From Bacteroidota bacterium (lineage in GTDB: Bacteria; Bacteroidota; Bacteroidia; Flavobacteriales; Weeksellaceae): a DNA stretch of 28,041 nt. Shown in pieces: positions 6,819 to 15,114 of the stretch; position 1 is the first letter of the stretch, and every line of letters starts with the position of its first letter. Location of the stretch: the NCBI GenBank assembly GCA_023458415.1, contig JAEWZO010000017.1, forward strand, positions 1-28,041, given 5' to 3'. The position numbers were made by a program, and so were the translations under genes. The notes beneath the pieces were generated by a model. The model was not told where the DNA came from. It saw nothing but the letters and a program-made list of their open reading frames with translations, and ran no database searches.

Positions 6819-7397
6819 ATGAAAAACCGAAATAGCCTTTTTGCTGCGCTGCTTTTAAGCGGATTTATCGCAGCTTCATGTTCCAAAAAAGTGGACGATA
6901 CAAATGCAACAGTTGATTCTACAGCGGTAGTTGAAACCGATAGTGCTGCACTCGCTGAGCAAAAAAAGAAAGCTGCAGAGGCCGAAAAAGCAAAACTACC
7001 TAAACCGTACAATGCAGAAGAAGATGCCGAAGCAAAAATCAACGAATTGGTAAAACAGGCGAAAGCGGAAAACAAGAATATCATTCTGCAGGCCGGTGGA
7101 AACTGGTGTATCTGGTGTCTTCGTTTCAATAATTTTGTGCAAACTACACCGGAACTCAAAAGTATAATTGATGAAAATTATCTATATTATCACTTGAATT
7201 TTTCTCCAGAGAATAAGAATGAAAAAGTTTTCGCCCGTTATGGAAATCCGGGAGAAAAATTCGGTTATCCTGTATTTATTGTTTTAGATAAAAATGGTGA
7301 AATGATTCATGTTCAGGATTCGGCGGTTTTGGAAGAAGGCAAAGGTTATAGTATAGATAAGGTGAAAGAGTTTTTCAATTCGTACCTTCCGAAATAA
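6819..7397 (+). CDS. Thioredoxin-fold lipoprotein (CXXC)
   Basis: A predicted lipoprotein with a thioredoxin-like domain, probably acting outside the cytoplasm in disulphide exchange. From the ATG at 6819 (192 aa), residues 1-20 are a signal sequence ending in a lipobox (FIAAS|C21). Lysines and acidic residues follow the Cys (CSKKVDD), loosely like the surface-export signals described for some Bacteroidota lipoproteins. Residues about 25-75 are a low-complexity Ala/Lys/Glu/Asp/Thr linker. The active site is NWCIWC (C97, C100), and FGYPVFIVLD carries the expected cis-Pro. The WCIWC form resembles the thioredoxin_7/DUF255-like group, not classical WCGPC. No partner is adjacent. An earlier in-frame ATG at 6810 is disfavoured by the promoter position. 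Confidence 0.85.
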   Translation: MKNRNSLFAALLLSGFIAASCSKKVDDTNATVDSTAVVETDSAALAEQKKKAAEAEKAKLPKPYNAEEDAEAKINELVKQAKAENKNIILQAGGNWCIWCLRFNNFVQTTPELKSIIDENYLYYHLNFSPENKNEKVFARYGNPGEKFGYPVFIVLDKNGEMIHVQDSAVLEEGKGYSIDKVKEFFNSYLPK

Positions 7398-7402
7398 AAT
7401 AG

Positions 7403-7426
7403 AAAAGCAGCGGTTTCGCTGCTTTT
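7403..7426. terminator. Bidirectional terminator between the thioredoxin-like and aldehyde dehydrogenase genes
   Basis: A 10-bp stem, AAAAGCAGCG / CGCTGCTTTT, with a GTTT loop. It lies between the convergent stops at 7397 and 7428, and a T run follows on the plus strand. Confidence 0.88.
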
Positions 7427-7427
7427 T

Positions 7428-8804
7428 TTATAGAACTTTTTTAATCCAATTCAGTTTTTCATCAGAATAAGGTGGATACTTAAGATTAGGTTCGCCCCAG
7501 GTTGCGCGGTCCATCACAGGTTTCATGTGTGAAAAGGTTTCAAAACCGAAATCACCGTGGTAGTTTCCCATCCCTGAATTTCCGACACCGCCAAACGGAA
7601 GGTTATCATTCCCGAGATGCATAATAACATCGTTAATACAACCGCCACCAAATGAAATATTTTCTGTGAATTTTTTCTTTTCTTCAGAATTTTTCGTGAA
7701 GAGATAAGCAGCCAGCGGTTTTTCACCATCCAGAATGAAATTCAGAGCATCATCAAAATTAATGTAACCCAAAACAGGCAGCACCGGACCGAAGATTTCT
7801 TCCTTCATCACTTCGTCGTCCGTTGAAACATCAGCTAAAACTGTGGGTTCAATATGAAGTTTTTCGCGATCAGATTTTCCGCCAAGGAAAACTTTTTCAT
7901 TATTAATAACCGATACAATCCGGTCGAAATTTTGCTCGTTGATAATCCGTGTATAATGTTTTGATTCCGGTTGATAATTAAATTTAGCAATGTATTTTTT
8001 CAGTAATTCTAAAAACTGCATTTTCACTTTATCGTGTACCAAAACGTAATCCGGCGCCACACAGGTTTGTCCACCGTTTAGGAATTTTCCCCAAACAATT
8101 CTTTTGGCGGCAACGTCCAAATCGGCAGTTTCGGAAACTATTGTCGGCGATTTTCCTCCAAGTTCTAAAACGACCGGCGTTAAATTTTTTGCAGCAGCTT
8201 CGTAAACGATTTTTCCCACTTTTGTGGATCCGGTAAAAAATATCTTATCGAATTTCAGTTGCAAAATCTCTGTTGTTTCTTCAACCGCGCCTTCCGCAAC
8301 ATAAAGAAAATCCACATCAAAATTTTCATTAATGAGTTTTGACATGGCTTTCATGGTATTTTCCGGTATTTCACTGGGCTTAATAATACAGGTGTTTCCC
8401 GCTGCGATTGCCGCAATTGCTGGAGTTAGAGACAATTGATAAGGATAATTCCAAGCACCGATTACCAGAACATTTCCCAGCGGCTCATAATGAATTTTGC
8501 TCGTCGCAATTTGGTTGACAAGATTGGTTGAAACGCTTTCCGGACGAACCAATCGGTTCATGTTTTTCAGGAAGTAGTCGATGTCTTTATAAATAAACGA
8601 AATTTCAGTCATGAAGGTATCAAACCTCGATTTTCCAAAATCTTTGTCGATAGCTTCGAACAGCATATTCTCGTTTTCCAGTATCAGCTTTTTCAGTTTT
8701 TTGAGTTGTGCTTTACGGAAATCTGGATTTTTGGTGGTGTGCGATCTGAAGAATTTTTTCTGTCGCTGCAGTATTTCGGAGTAGGTCATTGTGTCGAATT
8801 TCAT
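7428..8804 (-). CDS. Aldehyde dehydrogenase (class-3-like, NAD(P)-dependent)
   Basis: Oxidises an aldehyde to the acid using NAD(P)+. With the ATG at 8804 the protein has 458 aa, the short length typical of class-3/fatty-aldehyde-type ALDHs. Seen: the Asn of GAWNYP (N118), the cofactor-loop motif FFTGSTKVGK (189-198), the general base in LELGGK (E214) and the catalytic Cys in GGQTCVAPD (C248). An upstream TTG at 8813 would add three residues, but it lies inside a -7-like box, so ATG is preferred. The short-chain dehydrogenase across the divergent intergenic region could supply aldehydes, for example in lipid or alcohol turnover; this link is inference. The natural substrate is unknown; long-chain or aromatic aldehydes are common in this group. 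Confidence 0.9.
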   Translation of the reverse strand: MKFDTMTYSEILQRQKKFFRSHTTKNPDFRKAQLKKLKKLILENENMLFEAIDKDFGKSRFDTFMTEISFIYKDIDYFLKNMNRLVRPESVSTNLVNQIATSKIHYEPLGNVLVIGAWNYPYQLSLTPAIAAIAAGNTCIIKPSEIPENTMKAMSKLINENFDVDFLYVAEGAVEETTEILQLKFDKIFFTGSTKVGKIVYEAAAKNLTPVVLELGGKSPTIVSETADLDVAAKRIVWGKFLNGGQTCVAPDYVLVHDKVKMQFLELLKKYIAKFNYQPESKHYTRIINEQNFDRIVSVINNEKVFLGGKSDREKLHIEPTVLADVSTDDEVMKEEIFGPVLPVLGYINFDDALNFILDGEKPLAAYLFTKNSEEKKKFTENISFGGGCINDVIMHLGNDNLPFGGVGNSGMGNYHGDFGFETFSHMKPVMDRATWGEPNLKYPPYSDEKLNWIKKVL

Positions 8805-8810
8805 TTCTAA

Positions 8811-8818
8811 CAAATTTA
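8811..8818 (-). promoter_or_regulatory. -7 box for the aldehyde dehydrogenase gene
   Basis: The minus strand reads TAAATTTG, ending 6 nt before the preferred ATG at 8804, so the transcript would have almost no leader. No -33 TTG is evident. Confidence 0.4.
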
Positions 8819-8871
8819 CTCAAAAACATCGTGAATGTCTGTTAAACCTTTCATAAGAAACAGGAAAAAAG

Positions 8872-8879
8872 TAATTTAG
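8872..8879 (+). promoter_or_regulatory. Possible -7 box for the short-chain dehydrogenase gene
   Basis: TAATTTAG is one mismatch from TAnnTTTG, 17 nt before the ATG. TTTC at 8849-8852 could be a weak -33 element, 19 bp upstream. Confidence 0.35.
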
Positions 8880-8896
8880 CAATACAAGTTTTTACT

Positions 8897-9703
8897 ATGA
8901 ATTTTAGCGGAAAGAAAGTATTAATCACAGGCGGAGTTTCGGGAATCGGAAAAATAATGGCCAGAAAATCACTTGAAAGAGGCGCTTCGCACCTCGTAAT
9001 TTGGGATATTAATGAAGCAGGTCTCCAGTCGGTAAAAGATGAATTTCAACATTTTGGAATTCCGGTTTCGGGATATGTTACTGATCTTTCCTATGTGGAG
9101 CAGATCCGTATTAATGCTCAGAAAGTTAGAGCTGAAGTTGGTGATATTGATATTCTGATCAATAATGCCGGAATTGTTTTTGGGAAATATTTTCATGAAC
9201 ACACGCACCAGGAAATTTCAAAAAGTTTACTGATTAATTCTACGGCTTTGTTGCACACAACATTGGAGTTTTTACCGGCCATGATGCGCAATAATTCCGG
9301 GGCAGTTTGTAGTATAGCTTCTTCAGCAGGATTAATTTCCAATCCGAAAATGTCGGTTTACGCCTCTTCAAAATGGGCTGTAGTCGGGTGGAGCGATTCT
9401 GTTCGGTTGGAAATGGAAAAATTAGGAAAAAAAATTTCATTCACCACCATCATGCCGTTTTACATTAATACAGGAATGTTCGATGGTGTAAAGTCGAAAG
9501 TCTTACCTATTCTCGAGCCGGAGGTTGTATCGGAAAAAATTATTTCTGCCATCGAATCAAAGAAAAAATTGCTTGCTATGCCACTTCCATACTGGTTTAT
9601 TCGTCTTTCTCAGGGGATTTTACCTTTGGGAATTTTCGATTGGGTAATGGAAAAAGTTTTCGGAATTTACGATACGATGAACGATTTCAGAGGTAGAAAA
9701 TAA
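8897..9703 (+). CDS. Short-chain dehydrogenase/reductase (SDR)
   Basis: A classical SDR of 268 aa that interconverts an alcohol and a ketone/aldehyde with NAD(P). The Rossmann motif is TGGVSGIG (11-18). D37 after the second beta-strand (VIWD) points to NAD(H) rather than NADP(H). NNAG is at 89-92, the active-site Ser is S142 or S143, and the catalytic pair is Y155-xxx-K159 in YASSK. A hydrophobic, aromatic C-terminal segment (about 229-250) resembles the SDR16C/retinol or 17-beta-hydroxysteroid dehydrogenase-like group and may bind lipids or membranes. It is divergent from the aldehyde dehydrogenase gene across 92 bp. The substrate is unknown. Confidence 0.9.
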   Translation: MNFSGKKVLITGGVSGIGKIMARKSLERGASHLVIWDINEAGLQSVKDEFQHFGIPVSGYVTDLSYVEQIRINAQKVRAEVGDIDILINNAGIVFGKYFHEHTHQEISKSLLINSTALLHTTLEFLPAMMRNNSGAVCSIASSAGLISNPKMSVYASSKWAVVGWSDSVRLEMEKLGKKISFTTIMPFYINTGMFDGVKSKVLPILEPEVVSEKIISAIESKKKLLAMPLPYWFIRLSQGILPLGIFDWVMEKVFGIYDTMNDFRGRK

Positions 9704-9726
9704 TCCCACGGAATTTTCAATAGCGG

Positions 9727-9758
9727 TTTTCAAAATCGGCTGAAAAGTAGTAATTTTG
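9727..9758 (+). promoter_or_regulatory. Promoter of purB
   Basis: TAATTTTG at 9751-9758 fits TAnnTTTG exactly, and TTTT at 9727-9730 lies 20 bp upstream as a degenerate -33. The leader would be about 20 nt. Confidence 0.5.
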
Positions 9759-9784
9759 GAAATCTAAAAAAGTAAAAAGAAAGA

Positions 9785-11212
9785 ATGAATTCTTACAAAA
9801 ATCCTCTTGAAGAACGCTATTCAAGTGAGGAAATGCTCTATAATTTTTCGCCGGACAACAAGTTCAGAAACTGGAGAAAACTTTGGATTGCTCTGGCTGA
9901 AATTGAAAAAGATCTAGGTCTTGAAATTTCCGACGAGCAAATTGTTGAACTGAAAGCCAACGAAACCAACATTGATTTTTCGAAAGCCGCAGAATACGAG
10001 AAAAAATTTCGTCATGATGTAATGGCACACGTTCACGCTTACGGCGATGTAGCACCTTCTGCAAAAGGGATTATTCATTTGGGAGCAACTTCGGCTTTCG
10101 TTGGTGACAATACCGATTTAATTCAGATGCGCGACGGTTTACTGATTGTAAGAAAACAATTAGTCAACGTCATTAAAAAACTTTCAGATTTTTCTCTGAA
10201 ATATAAAGATTTGCCAACGCTTGGCTTCACGCATTTTCAGCCGGCGCAACTTACAACTGTCGGTAAAAGAGCAACACTTTGGCTTCAATCGTTAATTCTG
10301 GATTTTGAAGAACTTGAATTTTTTCTTGAAACTTTAAGATTCCGTGGTGTAAAAGGAACTACTGGAACTGCAGCTAGTTTTCTTGAACTTTTCAATGGCG
10401 ATTATTCAAAAGTTAAGCATTTGGATAAAGAACTTTCGGCAAGATTTGGTTTTGAGAAAGTTTTCGGTGTTTCTGGACAGACTTACGACCGGAAAATTGA
10501 CGCAAAAGTGGTAGCTTTACTTTCGAATATTGCCCAATCTGCGCATAAATTTACCAATGACTTACGCCTATTACAGAACTTAAAAGAAATTGAAGAACCG
10601 TTTGAAAAAAATCAGATTGGCTCTTCTGCGATGGCGTACAAACGAAATCCAATGCGTTCCGAAAGAATTGGCGCTTTGGCCAAATATGTAATGTCGCTGT
10701 CATCAAGTTCGGCGATGGTCGCTTCAACGCAGTGGTTCGAAAGAACATTGGACGATTCTGCCAACAAACGTCTTACAATTCCACAGGCATTTCTTGCAAT
10801 TGATGCAATCTTGCTGATCTGGAACAATATTATGGACGGACTTGTCGTTTACGAAAACCGTATTCGCAAGCATATTATGGAGGAACTTCCATTCATGGCG
10901 ACCGAATATGTGATTATGGAAGAGGTGAAAGCCGGAGGTGACCGTCAGGAAATCCACGAAACCATCCGCGTTCACTCGATGGAGGCAAGTAAGAAAGTGA
11001 AAATGGAAGGTAAGGAGAACGATCTTATCGAGCGTTTAATGAACGACACATCTCTGAAAATGGATAAATCCAAAATTTCCGAAGTGATGGATCCAAAGAA
11101 TTTTATCGGCTTTGCACCGGTTCAAACAGAAGAGTTTATTGCCAATGAAGCACAGCTAATTATCGATAAATACAGCGACTTGATAGGCCTTGAAGCAGAC
11201 TTAAAAGTATAA
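9785..11212 (+). CDS. purB: Adenylosuccinate lyase
   Basis: Cleaves SAICAR to AICAR and adenylosuccinate to AMP, each time releasing fumarate, so it acts twice in purine synthesis. At 475 aa it belongs to the longer PurB form within the fumarase/aspartase superfamily. Conserved features: RHDVMAHVHAYG (76-87), THFQPAQ with H150, and the superfamily signature GSSAMAYKRNP at 279-289 with the mobile-loop serines S280/S281. It has its own promoter and is followed by a hairpin terminator, so it seems to be transcribed separately from purL, although the two lie next to each other. Assignment is secure. Confidence 0.97.
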   Translation: MNSYKNPLEERYSSEEMLYNFSPDNKFRNWRKLWIALAEIEKDLGLEISDEQIVELKANETNIDFSKAAEYEKKFRHDVMAHVHAYGDVAPSAKGIIHLGATSAFVGDNTDLIQMRDGLLIVRKQLVNVIKKLSDFSLKYKDLPTLGFTHFQPAQLTTVGKRATLWLQSLILDFEELEFFLETLRFRGVKGTTGTAASFLELFNGDYSKVKHLDKELSARFGFEKVFGVSGQTYDRKIDAKVVALLSNIAQSAHKFTNDLRLLQNLKEIEEPFEKNQIGSSAMAYKRNPMRSERIGALAKYVMSLSSSSAMVASTQWFERTLDDSANKRLTIPQAFLAIDAILLIWNNIMDGLVVYENRIRKHIMEELPFMATEYVIMEEVKAGGDRQEIHETIRVHSMEASKKVKMEGKENDLIERLMNDTSLKMDKSKISEVMDPKNFIGFAPVQTEEFIANEAQLIIDKYSDLIGLEADLKV

Positions 11213-11217
11213 ATGTG

Positions 11218-11241
11218 TGCAGCTTTTTCGGCTGCATTTTT
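11218..11241 (+). terminator. Rho-independent terminator after purB
   Basis: Stem TGCAGC / GCTGCA (11218-11223, 11231-11236) with loop TTTTTCG, then five T residues. It starts 6 bp after the purB stop. Confidence 0.7.
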
Positions 11242-11325
11242 AATATAAAGAAATTATAATCAAGAAGTTATAATTGTTCTTTGCAATTTGTCCAACTATT
11301 GAATTCAAACCTCTAAAAACCAGAA

Positions 11326-14300
11326 ATGAACAGAAGAATTTTTGTTGAAAAAAAAGGAATTTTTGATGTTGAAAGTCCAGAAATTTTAAACGAACTGAAA
11401 GCAATCCTTCCGCAGATTGAAGCTGTGAAGGTTTATAATATTTACGACGTTTTTGGAGTTGCTGATGAAGATTTTTCCAAAGTGGTGAACAGCACATTTG
11501 TTGATCCAGTAACGGACATTCGGCATGATGATAATCCTGCTTCAAATCTGCATTTTGCGATGGAATTCCTTCCAGGGCAATACGATCAACGGGCAGATTC
11601 TGCACAGCAGTGTATTGCACTTTTGACTGAAAATGAAAACTCTACCGTTCGAAGCGGAAAGCTAATTGAACTTTTCGGAGTGCAGGAAGCAGATTTATCG
11701 AAGGTAAAAGATCTTCTGATTAACAAAGTTGAAAGCCATGAGAAAAACCTATCTATTCTTGATATTCCGGCTGAAGAAACTCCTGATGAAGTGATTACGC
11801 ACGACGGTTTTAAAGATTTTTCAACGGAGGAATTAGATGATTTTTATAACAAACATGGTTTTGCTTTCGGATTTGATGACTTGCAACATATTCAGCAATA
11901 TTTTAAGTCCGAAAACAGAAATCCAACAGAAACGGAACTGAAAGTTCTGGACACTTACTGGAGCGATCATTGCCGTCACACCACTTTTGAAACGGCTCTT
12001 ACCGACATTCAGTTCGAAGGTCCGTATAAAGAAACGTTAGAAAAGATTTTCAAAGATTATCAGGAAAAAAGGAAATTTCTCGGTCGAGAAAACCGTGGGG
12101 TTTCTTTAATGGATTTAGGAACCATTGCAGCAAAATATCTGTACAAAATTGGGAAGCTGGATAATCTGGTGATTTCCGATGAAATTAATGCATGTACCAT
12201 CGAAATTGAAGCCGAATACGACGGGAAAAAAGAACCGTGGTACCTTCTGTTCAAAAACGAAACTCATAATCATCCCACAGAAATAGAACCTTTTGGAGGC
12301 GCTTCCACTTGTTTAGGAGGCGCAATCCGCGATCCGCTTTCAGGAAGGGCATTTGTCTATCAGGCGATGCGTTTGACAGGAGCAGCAAATGTTCTCGAAC
12401 CGGTTTCTGCAACGTTATCTGGAAAACTTCCGCAGCGAACCATCACGAAACAGGCCGCAAACGGCTATTCTTCCTACGGAAACCAGATCGGTTTGGCGAC
12501 TACTGCCGTGAACGAAATTTACCATGAAGGTTATAAAGCCAAAAGAATGGAGGTAGGTTTTGTGGTTGGAGCGGTCCCAAAAGACTGGGTAAAACGTGAA
12601 AAACCTCAGAACGGAGATGCCGTAATTTTGTTGGGAGGAGCTACAGGCCGCGATGGAGTTGGAGGTGCGACAGGAAGTTCAAAGGAACAGGATGAAACCT
12701 CTATTCACACACTTTCAACCGAAGTTCAGAAAGGAAATGCCGTTGAAGAAAGAAAAATTCAGCGATTGTTCAGAAATCCTGAAGTTACCCGACTGATTAA
12801 AAAATCAAACGATTTTGGAGCAGGTGGCGTTTCCGTGGCAATTGGTGAAATTGCTGATTCTCTTGAAGTTAATCTCGATGTTCTGCCTTTGAAATACGAA
12901 GGTTTGAACGGGACGGAACTTGCCATTTCTGAATCTCAGGAAAGAATCGCTGTTGTGATTGAAAGAAGTGACGTTGATAAATTTGTGGAATTCTGTCAAA
13001 ATGAAAACATTAATGCCGTTGAAGTAGCAAAAGTTACTGATAGCGGCAGAATGCAGATGTATTGGAACGGAAATATGATTGTCGATTTAAGTCGCGAATT
13101 TCTGGATACTAACGGCTGTGCAAAATCACAATCGGCAAAAGTTACTCATTTGGCTGATTTGAAAGTTGATAAAACTGAATTTACAGAAGAAAATTTTACT
13201 AAAATTCTTTCCTCAAAAAATTCCGCATCTCAGAAAGGACTGCAGGAAATGTTCGATTCTTCGGTTGGAGCAACAACTGTTGCCATGCCTTTGGGTGGAA
13301 AACATCAGCTGACAGAAATGGAAGGAAGTGTGCAGACTTTACCGGTATTGAAGGCAGAAAATATAGAGACAGTTTCTTTTTCCAGTTGGGGTTTTGATGC
13401 AGAAATTTCTGCTGAAAATTCTTTGGTAGGAGCTGCAAACGCCGTTGTTGAAAGTGTTGCAAAAATTGTTGCAATGGGGGGAGACTACAGGAAAGTGCGT
13501 TTAAGTTTTCAGGAATATTTTGAAAAGCTTGGTAACAATCCTGAAAAATGGGGAAAACCGCTCGCTTCGTTATTGGGAGCTTATGATGCTCAAATGAATC
13601 TTGAATTGGCCGCCATTGGTGGTAAAGATTCTATGAGCGGAACTTATCAGGATATTCACGTGCCGCCGACTTTGATTTCATTTGCTTGTGCGGAAGGACG
13701 GAAGTCTGATGTGATTTCTCCGGAGTTCAAAAAAGCGGGGAACCGTATTTACCTTTTCAACCATCAGTCAAAAGAGAACGGTTTACCGGATTACGATGCA
13801 TTGAAATCGGTATTCAGTTTTTTACATGAAAATATAAAGTCAGGTAAGATTGTTTCGGTTAAAACTGTGAAGGATGGAGGCGTTGCCGTTGCTCTTGCAA
13901 AAATGAGTTTCGGGAATGGTTTAGGCGCGAAAATTTCTGTGGATGAAAGTCTTTTGTTGAAGAAAAATATTGGAAGCTTAATTATTGAATCAAACGAAAT
14001 TCTGGAAAGCGATATTATTCAATTAATAGGAGAGGTTAATGAAAGTAATTCATTAAAAATTAATAATTTAGATTTTAACATTAATAATTTACTTGAAGCG
14101 TGGGCTTCAACTTTTTCAGAACTGTTTCCAACTGAAGAACCGGAGAAAATGATTGTTGAAATTGATGAAAATCTTAATTCAATCAACTCTGGAAATATTC
14201 TAATTAAGAAACATGGTTTGGCAAAACCTAAGGTTTTCGCACCGATATTTCCGGGTACCAACTGCGAATATGAAACGCAGAATGCCTTTTTGAAAGAAGG

Positions 14301-15015
14301 CGCCGAAGTATCCAGTTTACCGCTCATTAATTTGAATCACGATTTGCTCAACGAAAGTATAGATGCTTGGGTGAAGGAGATTGCGGATTCACAGATTTTG
14401 GTTTTTTCCGGAGGCTTTTCTGCCGGTGATGAACCCGATGGTTCTGCGAAGTTTATTGTAAATGTGCTGAAAAATGAGAAAATGAAGGACGCTGTTCATC
14501 AGCTTTTGGAGCGCGACGGGATGATTCTGGGAATCTGCAACGGTTTCCAAGCACTCGTTAAATCTGGTCTATTACCGTATGGAGAAATTCAGGATCTTAA
14601 TGAAACTTCTCCTACTTTAGCTCACAATGCAATCGGTCGCCATATTTCACAAATGGTGACGGTGAAAGTTGTGAATGAAGCTTCACCTTGGTTGAAAGGA
14701 ATGAAAAACGAAACATATACAATTCCAATTTCGCACGGTGAAGGACGTTTTATGGCTTCGGAACAGTTGATTAAAGAATTGTATGAAAACGGTCAGATTG
14801 CCACTCAGTATATTGATTTTGACGGAAAAGTAGCGCACGGAATGCCGTTTAATCCAAACAATTCTCTTTTCGGAATTGAGGGTATAACCAGTAAGTCAGG
14901 TAAAATTTTTGGTCGAATGGGACATCCGGAACGTTTTGCTGAAGGATTAATGAAGAATATTCCTGATGCTAACTATCATAACATTTTCAAGAACGGCGTG
15001 GAGTATTTCAAATAG
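11326..15015 (+). CDS. purL: Phosphoribosylformylglycinamidine synthase (single-chain PurL)
   Basis: Converts FGAR, glutamine and ATP to FGAM. The 1229-aa protein is the large single-chain type, with an N-terminal PurS-like region, a linker, two AIRS-like ATP/FGAR halves and a C-terminal glutaminase, so separate purS and purQ genes are not needed. THNHPTEIEPFGGASTCLGG marks the first ATP-grasp-like half. The glutaminase nucleophile is C1071 in LGICNGFQ. The other triad residues are H1200 and E1202 in the terminal GHPER motif, matching the spacing to the C terminus in the Salmonella enzyme as I recall it. ISHGEGRF (1135-1142) is also present. A weak stem with a one-base bulge follows the stop (15016-15040) but lacks a good T run. 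Confidence 0.97.
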   Translation: MNRRIFVEKKGIFDVESPEILNELKAILPQIEAVKVYNIYDVFGVADEDFSKVVNSTFVDPVTDIRHDDNPASNLHFAMEFLPGQYDQRADSAQQCIALLTENENSTVRSGKLIELFGVQEADLSKVKDLLINKVESHEKNLSILDIPAEETPDEVITHDGFKDFSTEELDDFYNKHGFAFGFDDLQHIQQYFKSENRNPTETELKVLDTYWSDHCRHTTFETALTDIQFEGPYKETLEKIFKDYQEKRKFLGRENRGVSLMDLGTIAAKYLYKIGKLDNLVISDEINACTIEIEAEYDGKKEPWYLLFKNETHNHPTEIEPFGGASTCLGGAIRDPLSGRAFVYQAMRLTGAANVLEPVSATLSGKLPQRTITKQAANGYSSYGNQIGLATTAVNEIYHEGYKAKRMEVGFVVGAVPKDWVKREKPQNGDAVILLGGATGRDGVGGATGSSKEQDETSIHTLSTEVQKGNAVEERKIQRLFRNPEVTRLIKKSNDFGAGGVSVAIGEIADSLEVNLDVLPLKYEGLNGTELAISESQERIAVVIERSDVDKFVEFCQNENINAVEVAKVTDSGRMQMYWNGNMIVDLSREFLDTNGCAKSQSAKVTHLADLKVDKTEFTEENFTKILSSKNSASQKGLQEMFDSSVGATTVAMPLGGKHQLTEMEGSVQTLPVLKAENIETVSFSSWGFDAEISAENSLVGAANAVVESVAKIVAMGGDYRKVRLSFQEYFEKLGNNPEKWGKPLASLLGAYDAQMNLELAAIGGKDSMSGTYQDIHVPPTLISFACAEGRKSDVISPEFKKAGNRIYLFNHQSKENGLPDYDALKSVFSFLHENIKSGKIVSVKTVKDGGVAVALAKMSFGNGLGAKISVDESLLLKKNIGSLIIESNEILESDIIQLIGEVNESNSLKINNLDFNINNLLEAWASTFSELFPTEEPEKMIVEIDENLNSINSGNILIKKHGLAKPKVFAPIFPGTNCEYETQNAFLKEGAEVSSLPLINLNHDLLNESIDAWVKEIADSQILVFSGGFSAGDEPDGSAKFIVNVLKNEKMKDAVHQLLERDGMILGICNGFQALVKSGLLPYGEIQDLNETSPTLAHNAIGRHISQMVTVKVVNEASPWLKGMKNETYTIPISHGEGRFMASEQLIKELYENGQIATQYIDFDGKVAHGMPFNPNNSLFGIEGITSKSGKIFGRMGHPERFAEGLMKNIPDANYHNIFKNGVEYFK

Positions 15016-15096
15016 ATTACCTATAACTTTTTATAGTAATAAATAAAAATATAACCAAAATAAGTAATAAAATAAAATATTACCTTTTTAAGTAAT
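15016..15096. promoter_or_regulatory. Array of ATTAC/GTAAT boxes upstream of satD, candidate operators
   Basis: Five copies of one pentamer in alternating orientation fill the purL-satD gap: ATTAC 15016-15020, GTAAT 15036-15040, GTAAT 15064-15068, ATTAC 15079-15083 and GTAAT 15092-15096. The last two form an 18-bp imperfect dyad just upstream of the -7 box. The region is very AT-rich, so some copies may be coincidental, and the first pair also forms a hairpin after purL. A DNA-binding regulator is encoded immediately downstream. Confidence 0.4.
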
Positions 15097-15102
15097 TTTT
15101 GT

Positions 15103-15110
15103 TATCTTTA
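15103..15110 (+). promoter_or_regulatory. -7 box of the satD-DUF3307 unit
   Basis: TATCTTTA matches TAnnTTTG at seven of eight positions (the last base is A instead of G) and ends 4 nt before the ATG at 15115. The predicted transcript would be nearly leaderless. No clear TTG -33 is seen; the 18-bp dyad occupies much of the spacer. Confidence 0.4.
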
Positions 15111-15114
15111 CAGC

